Shown piece after piece: positions 59,887 to 64,000 of a stretch of DNA of 64,000 bases. The position numbers were made by a program, and so were the translations under genes. Source of the DNA: Pycnococcus provasolii (taxonomy: Eukaryota; Chlorophyta; Pseudoscourfieldiophyceae; Pseudoscourfieldiales; Pycnococcaceae); contig OW568863.1 of the NCBI GenBank assembly GCA_938743325.2, positions 868,001 through 932,000 of the forward strand. The letters run 5' to 3'. Position 1 is the stretch's first letter. Each line of letters begins with the position of its first letter. The notes under the pieces are model-generated. The model searched no databases. It was not told where the DNA came from and saw nothing but the letters and a program-made list of their open reading frames with translations.

Positions 59887-60043
59887 CTCGTTGACGTGTT
59901 TTGCTAAGGGGTTTGCGACGTTCGGGTTTTAGGGGGGGCCAGTATTGCCAATGAAGGTCATCTTTTACACAAACCGAAATTAAAACCAAAAGTAGGTCTC
60001 CTGCTCCAGTAACCAACTATAGTCAACAGGGAGGGAGGGTGGG

Positions 60044-60213
60044 AGGTTGTTTGCGAAGCAAGCAACCAACAGCAAGAGTGGATACGCGCGAGCAGCCTTA
60101 AGGGAGAGGCCGCCGGAGGGTCTCGAGACCCGCCGGGCGGCCGCCCAGAACCAGCTGCGCGAGCGACTCCCCCTAATCAAAAACCCCAATTAAACAAGTA
60201 GAACTGAAGATTT
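60044..60213 (-). repeat. A2 direct repeat of the YR element
   Basis: A 170-nt copy matching 61499-61668 at constant offset 1455, containing AAGCAAGCAACC and a GC-rich palindrome-like stretch GGGTCTCGAGACCC. It overlaps B1 by three bases (AAA on the minus strand). Confidence 0.95.
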
Positions 60214-60240
60214 TAGGGGGGGCCAGTATTGCCATCATAG

Positions 60241-61335
60241 TCACGTATCTCCACGAAGAGGAGAGACGAGTGTCACCAATCGTGACGCCAAATTGGCCAG
60301 CGGCGAGCTCCAAGGCGCGACAGGCGCGACAGGCACCTCCACAGGAGGCGGCGGCAAGCCGATGAGGTGGCCAAAAAGGAAGCGGGCGGCGTCATCAACG
60401 ACGACACTGTTGTCGACGTAGTGAGTGCCGACCGCATGCGAATTCGCAGCCCAGCCCGCGATGTAGTTACGTCTGTCGGGTGAGACGTTCATCGCGGTCA
60501 CCGCGGACGCGAACCCAGAGCGAAAGCTCTTGGGCGCGTAGTGTCCGTTGGGCGGGGCTGCAGCTCCAACAGCTCGCAGCGCGACCGGCAGCCAGCGCGC
60601 AAACGCGTCGCCACGCGACTTCTCCCCAAGGTTGAAGAAGTGCGTCGCCCGCGAGCACACCCGCCGGCGCATCCGGTCGTAGCGCATGAGCATTCGGCCC
60701 AGCGTCTGCCACGTGGCAGTCACTGGCCAGCTGACCGTTCTGCGGCCGGGAACGTCGAAGTCGCAAGCATCCGGAGCAGTCTTGACGTAAGAGCGCTGGA
60801 TGCCAAGCTCCGAGCCCAGTGCGAACGAGACACCCGTCAGCGGCAGTAACGCAATGGAACTCGGGCGCGACCCGGTAATGTAGCAGACAATGCACGCGAG
60901 GAGTGCCCGAATCTCGGGGAGCTTGGTAATGTACTCGAGATCAGGTAGAGCTGTGAGCTTCTCAACGCGGTGCCACATGTCCAGGATGATGCGTGCGGGC
61001 ATCACCAGGATGCGCGGTGCCGGTCTGATGCGGACTACCTTGCGCCCGTAGGCCCGCTTCAGGTGCTGAAGAACAGGGTTCGACGGCAAGGAAAGCAGTG
61101 TTGGCTTGCCACGACGCGGAATCCCAGTCGTAGGTAGCGACTCCGCGTGGCGAGCGTCCGGATAGCTGGCCGGCACCACGTAATCTAACGTAGGCTCGCC
61201 TCCTTCTTCGGCCGCTTTCTTGCCCTTCTGCTCTGCTTCTGCAGCTGCACGGCGCTCCTGCGCTAGCGCAATCTCCAGCTGCAATATTTCGCGACGAGCT
61301 TCCAGAACCTCGAGTTCGTTCGGCGCGTCACCCAT
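60241..61335 (-). CDS. tyrosine recombinase of the split-repeat element
   Basis: A 364-aa protein from an ATG at 61335. A coiled N-terminus (residues 5-45) is followed by a core-binding-like helical part (about 85-140). The catalytic domain shows box I as CYITGSRPSSIALL with Arg157, a box II-like PKSFRSGFASAVTAM with Arg272, IAGWAANSHAVGTHYVDNS with Trp295 and the nucleophile candidate Tyr306. In box II, Lys269 stands where His is usual in HxxR, as in some divergent recombinases. Spacing of GW...Y fits DIRS/Crypton-like enzymes. It would cut and rejoin DNA at the element ends. The frame is complete and undamaged, so the element may be active. Confidence 0.7.
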   Translation of the reverse strand: MGDAPNELEVLEARREILQLEIALAQERRAAAEAEQKGKKAAEEGGEPTLDYVVPASYPDARHAESLPTTGIPRRGKPTLLSLPSNPVLQHLKRAYGRKVVRIRPAPRILVMPARIILDMWHRVEKLTALPDLEYITKLPEIRALLACIVCYITGSRPSSIALLPLTGVSFALGSELGIQRSYVKTAPDACDFDVPGRRTVSWPVTATWQTLGRMLMRYDRMRRRVCSRATHFFNLGEKSRGDAFARWLPVALRAVGAAAPPNGHYAPKSFRSGFASAVTAMNVSPDRRNYIAGWAANSHAVGTHYVDNSVVVDDAARFLFGHLIGLPPPPVEVPVAPVAPWSSPLANLASRLVTLVSPLRGDT

Positions 61336-61498
61336 TAATCAATCGATTAAGAATCCAACAGTAAACTTCCAATCGAAGGTTGCTGATGTTTCGATCTAAA
61401 CGTAGGTATTCAGACCGTTTCGGTACACGAACTACGTCCCTCGAAGACGCGTTCGGCGTGTGTTCGACCTCCCACTACTCGCGTGTAGTGCGGCTGTT

Positions 61499-61668
61499 AG
61501 GTTGTTTGCGAAGCAAGCAACCAACAGCAAGAGTGGATACGCGCGAGCAGCCTTAAGGGAGAGGCCGCCGGAGGGTCTCGAGACCCGCCGGGCGGCCGCC
61601 CAGAACCAGCTGCGCGAGCGACTCCCCCTAATCAAAAACCCCAATTAAACAAGTAGAACTGAAGATTT
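61499..61668 (-). repeat. A1 direct repeat of the YR element
   Basis: The partner of 60044-60213; outer 5' end of the element in its own orientation. Between it and the recombinase start lie about 160 bases that probably hold the promoter. Confidence 0.95.
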
Positions 61669-61669
61669 G

Positions 61670-61737
61670 GCGACGTTCGGGTTAGGGTTAGGGTTACCTG
61701 TTCGGGTTCGGGTTAGAGGTTCGGGTTCGGGTTCGGG
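61670..61737 (+). repeat. telomere-type and TTCGGG repeats flanking the YR element
   Basis: CGGGTTAGGGTTAGGG is followed by degenerate GGTTCGGG units. The element sits at the left edge of this tract, which also forms the upstream region of the next plus-strand gene. Confidence 0.85.
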
Positions 61738-61838
61738 GATCTCGTGTTTCGAATCTTCGCCGAATACCACTAAAAAGTTTATTCGTTTTTCCCGCCGCTG
61801 CAAGGCCGCTGCTCGTAGTGGTACACCCCACCCGCGCG

Positions 61839-63683
61839 ATGCCGAACGACGGAGGGACGAAGCGCGCACGCGGCGCTGAGGCAGGCGGCGGCGAGACTTC
61901 AGGGCCCTTGAGCGAACCGAACGACGGAGACGGCCGGGGGACGAAGCGCGTACGCTTCGCTCAGGCAGGCGGCGGCGAGACTTCAGGGCCCTTGAGCGAA
62001 CCGAACGACGGAGACGGTCGCGGGACGAAGCGCGCACGCGGCGCTGAGGTAGGCGGCGGCGAGACTTCAGGGCCCTTGAGCGAATTTACTAAATGGCAAC
62101 AAGAAAAGACAGAGTATAGTCACAAGCGCCAGGAGTTTTTTCAGCGGCTGCAAGAGCAAGAACAGACGCTTCTGAATGAAGTCCAAGAATTCCAGCTTAA
62201 CCACCAACCAACAATAGACACCGGTGTACAGGACAGGAGGATACTGGCACTGGAGTCCCTAGCACGGGCGAAGATGTCTCTAGCACGGGCGATGATGTTT
62301 CAAGCACGGACGAAGAAGTTTCAAGCGAAAATTATGATTACCCGAACTAAACTGAAAACAATTCAGTTCATGGAAAGAGTTCATAATAAAAAGGGAAGTA
62401 AGATACTTGCACAGGCGCTTGTGCATTGTGTGGGTGAACCAAAGTTCTGGCAAGTCGCCCTCGATGGAGTGCTGACTCTTTCCTCGTCTTCTCCTAACAA
62501 CCACAAAAATGTGCCAACGGCGGGAGGCTCGCAAAAATCCATCACCCGGCGCCTCGTGGAAGATGGCTTCGCGTGCGTGTCGCGCTGTGACAAAAGTGAT
62601 GAGAGTGAGCTCGTGGCAAAGCTGCATGCCGGCGCAAAGCAGCTGCACGCCATGGGACTGCCTCCGACATTCACGACGTGCTACGACGCGGCTTGGCAGC
62701 TCATGCAGCTGCACCACGACCGAACCATGAAGCCAAACGTGCCTGCAACGCACCGGCGCGTCGGCGACGTGCTGTGCTGGTGCATCCCACGAGGAGGAGC
62801 TGGCTTTGCGCCTCACTCCGACCGAGACCCGGCTGACGTGGAAGCAAGCTTCGAGACGGGTGGCTTGGGCAAGATGCACACGACTTGGCTAGCGCTTAGC
62901 GAATGCGGAGCGAGCGACGGGTGCCTTGCCGTGATACCAGCGCGCTTTGATCCGGGTTATAAGCCTGGCGCCGTGGCAGAGGCGACGACGAGCAAGTCAG
63001 ATGGCGACGGTGCCGCCGCACTTTGGGCTTGTCTTGACACGAAGGAGAGCGTGCAGAACATTCGAGCGTTGCCCCTAAGGCAGGGTGAAGCCGTTGTGTT
63101 CAGCCACCGTTTGATTCACTGGGCGATGCGAAGCGACTTACAGGGCGAGAGTGGCCCACGCGTCAGTCTCTCGTGGACCTCTGCCAATCCGTCGTTCGAA
63201 GCGCCGTATCTCGTCGACGGATGTGAGGAGGAGTCTACTGGCATGCCTTCTCCCACCTTGCGTATCGCTCTGGCGTGCGCGCAGAGCCTCGTGTATTGGC
63301 AGCGATTCGGCGTGCCTTTGGGCTTGACAGCTGGCTCATGGTACCATGCTCTCTTTCAGGCTTACAAAAACAGCGAGTCGTGTTTCGCGCCTGATTACCA
63401 GAAGATTGTGAGAAAGGCGTTCGCGGAGGCTGTGAAGGTGGAGGGCGACGGCAACGACAGCGACGCCAAGAAGGCGATGCTTGACGTGGTGCTGCAAGGC
63501 GACATGGTCGCCATGGATGACTCTAGCGATGATGATAGCGATGATGATATTATGGATGATATCGGTGATATTATGAATTATGATATCGGTGATATTATGA
63601 ATTATGATTTCTTATATTATGACTTACTTTTTAGCGACGACGACGACGACGACGAAGATGATGGTGACGATGATGTTCAATAA
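61839..63683 (+). CDS. 2-oxoglutarate/Fe(II) dioxygenase-like (PhyH-type) protein with N-terminal tandem repeats
   Basis: About 614 aa from the ATG of MPNDGGTKRARG. The N-terminus consists of three copies of a 28-residue unit (GTKRARGAEAGGGETSGPLS-type) coded by 84-nt DNA repeats. A coiled region follows (FFQRLQEQEQTLLNEVQEFQ). The double-stranded beta-helix part begins at about 230: GAGFAPHSDRDPAD supplies the HxD iron ligands, GCLAVIPARFDPGY is PhyH-like, and VVFSHRLIHWAMRSD with PRVSLSW supplies the distal His and 2OG-binding Arg. The C-terminus is a poly-Asp/Glu tail with an IGDIMNYD duplication. The substrate is unknown. Strong N-terminal repeats and acidic tail suggest a chromatin or nuclear setting (guess). 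Confidence 0.75.
   Translation: MPNDGGTKRARGAEAGGGETSGPLSEPNDGDGRGTKRVRFAQAGGGETSGPLSEPNDGDGRGTKRARGAEVGGGETSGPLSEFTKWQQEKTEYSHKRQEFFQRLQEQEQTLLNEVQEFQLNHQPTIDTGVQDRRILALESLARAKMSLARAMMFQARTKKFQAKIMITRTKLKTIQFMERVHNKKGSKILAQALVHCVGEPKFWQVALDGVLTLSSSSPNNHKNVPTAGGSQKSITRRLVEDGFACVSRCDKSDESELVAKLHAGAKQLHAMGLPPTFTTCYDAAWQLMQLHHDRTMKPNVPATHRRVGDVLCWCIPRGGAGFAPHSDRDPADVEASFETGGLGKMHTTWLALSECGASDGCLAVIPARFDPGYKPGAVAEATTSKSDGDGAAALWACLDTKESVQNIRALPLRQGEAVVFSHRLIHWAMRSDLQGESGPRVSLSWTSANPSFEAPYLVDGCEEESTGMPSPTLRIALACAQSLVYWQRFGVPLGLTAGSWYHALFQAYKNSESCFAPDYQKIVRKAFAEAVKVEGDGNDSDAKKAMLDVVLQGDMVAMDDSSDDDSDDDIMDDIGDIMNYDIGDIMNYDFLYYDLLFSDDDDDDEDDGDDDVQ
61861..62086 (+). repeat. 84-nt coding tandem repeat
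   Basis: Three in-frame units of about 84 nt, each ending in GGCGAGACTTCAGGGCCCTT, with the first lacking 12 nt. Near identity at DNA level indicates recent expansion. Confidence 0.9.
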
Positions 63684-63807
63684 CAAAAACGCACCTTATC
63701 ACTTACCCTAGTAAATACTACAGTACTTAAGTTCAAGCTTGGGCTGTAAAATAGTGGTAACATGTTTTTTTTGGTTCCATTACTGAATGAACTATCTTAG
63801 TGTTTTA
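63684..63807. other. 3' spacer between convergent genes
   Basis: Contains TACAGTA (63719-63725) and the 16-mer TTCCATTACTGAATGA (63775-63790), also found at 13413-13428. No gene was seen. Confidence 0.5.
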
Positions 63808-64000
63808 CTATATGTCTTCCAAGAAACCCAGAAAGGCTGCGTCGGCGGACCCCTCTGGAAAAACGTGATTTGTAGATGGTGCCGGCGTCTGATGGTCGCC
63901 CATCGTCGTACCGCCCATACCTACATTCATAACCATCTCAGATTGCTGCATAGCTTGCTGCTGGCCAGCCTGAGCATAGAGTACATGGTGCTGCTGTTGT
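63808..64000 (-). CDS. C-terminal end of a Gln/Met-rich protein, 5' part beyond window
   Basis: The minus strand is open from the window edge to a TAG at 63808-63810, 63 codons. It reads QQQHHVLYAQAGQQQAMQQS, then a Met/Gly stretch and the tail STNHVFPEGSADAAFLGFLE. The Gln runs resemble the tail composition of transcription regulators such as the Myb protein at 18-21 kb, but nothing identifies the family. It is a real coding end by composition and codon pattern. Confidence 0.55.
   Translation of the reverse strand, partial: QQQHHVLYAQAGQQQAMQQSEMVMNVGMGGTTMGDHQTPAPSTNHVFPEGSADAAFLGFLEDI

Larger units (their letters stand above)
59927..61668 (-). mobile_element. tyrosine-recombinase element with split direct repeats (A1-YR-B1-A2-B2)
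   Basis: On the minus strand the order is A1 (61668-61499), recombinase gene (61335-60241), B1 (60234-60211), A2 (60213-60044) and B2 (59950-59927). A1 and A2 are 170 nt with no difference found. B1 and B2 share 24 nt ending CTGGCCCCCCCTAAAA. This is the split-direct-repeat layout of PAT/Ngaro YR retrotransposons, but at 1.74 kb only a recombinase fits. The 14-base sequence AACCCGAACGTCGC flanks both ends (59915-59928 and 61670-61683, minus strand). It is either a target duplication or a recombination core. The right flank runs straight into telomere-type repeats. Confidence 0.75.

Overview
This window is nuclear DNA of a eukaryote with a compact, GC-rich genome. Most genes are long, intronless or nearly intronless reading frames, lie on both strands and are separated by a few hundred bases of AT-richer spacer. 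The gene set points to a photosynthetic, probably flagellate alga. A plastid-type MurF implies plastid peptidoglycan. A DUF2232 membrane protein, an NAD(P)-binding SDR with a leader, a DUF2256 protein and a YeeE/YedE protein suggest a cyanobacterial or plastid heritage. Kinesin-II KAP3 and a myristoylatable PKG-like kinase suggest cilia. A prasinophyte-type green alga is my best inference, but the sequence does not prove it. I can support introns (GT..AG, 126 to 203 nt, all phase 0) in only three genes.

Layout, left to right. 1-21 kb: YeeE/YedE protein (cut by the edge), POP1, two unknown proteins, FCF1, a small spliced membrane protein, DUF2232, GH47 alpha-mannosidase, a RING protein, a TSP1 protein, METAP2, a PC-esterase-like/CBM14 protein and a Q-rich four-SANT Myb protein. 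21-36 kb: atypical SDR, KAP3, MED6, a small conserved-looking protein, a coiled-coil protein, two ankyrin proteins, a bestrophin-like channel and a Cys-rich secreted protein. 36-54 kb: MPS1/TTK kinase, PKG-like kinase, SS18/GIF coactivator, MurF, a large multi-cNMP-domain protein, a DUF2256 protein and a large unknown acidic protein. 54-64 kb is the accessory part: a young, internally deleted copia LTR element, NLE1/Rsa4, a methyltransferase-16 gene without a visible start, a tyrosine-recombinase element with split direct repeats, a 2OG-dioxygenase-like gene and the 3' end of a Q-rich protein.

Interstitial telomere-type TTAGGG tracts recur in spacers across the window, and one of them flanks the tyrosine-recombinase element. 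The most unusual item is that element (59927-61668). Read on the minus strand it has the order A1 - recombinase - B1 - A2 - B2, the arrangement known from PAT/Ngaro-type YR retrotransposons, but it has no room for a reverse transcriptase. A 43-nt relic of its B end lies 45 kb away beside another telomere-like tract.

Functional grouping: ribosome and RNA biogenesis (POP1, FCF1, NLE1), transcription (MED6, SS18/GIF, Myb), protein maturation and the secretory pathway (METAP2, GH47, RING), flagella and signalling (KAP3, PKG-like, cNMP protein, bestrophin) and plastid (MurF, SDR, DUF2232). There is no sign of operons; neighbours appear unrelated apart from close packing.
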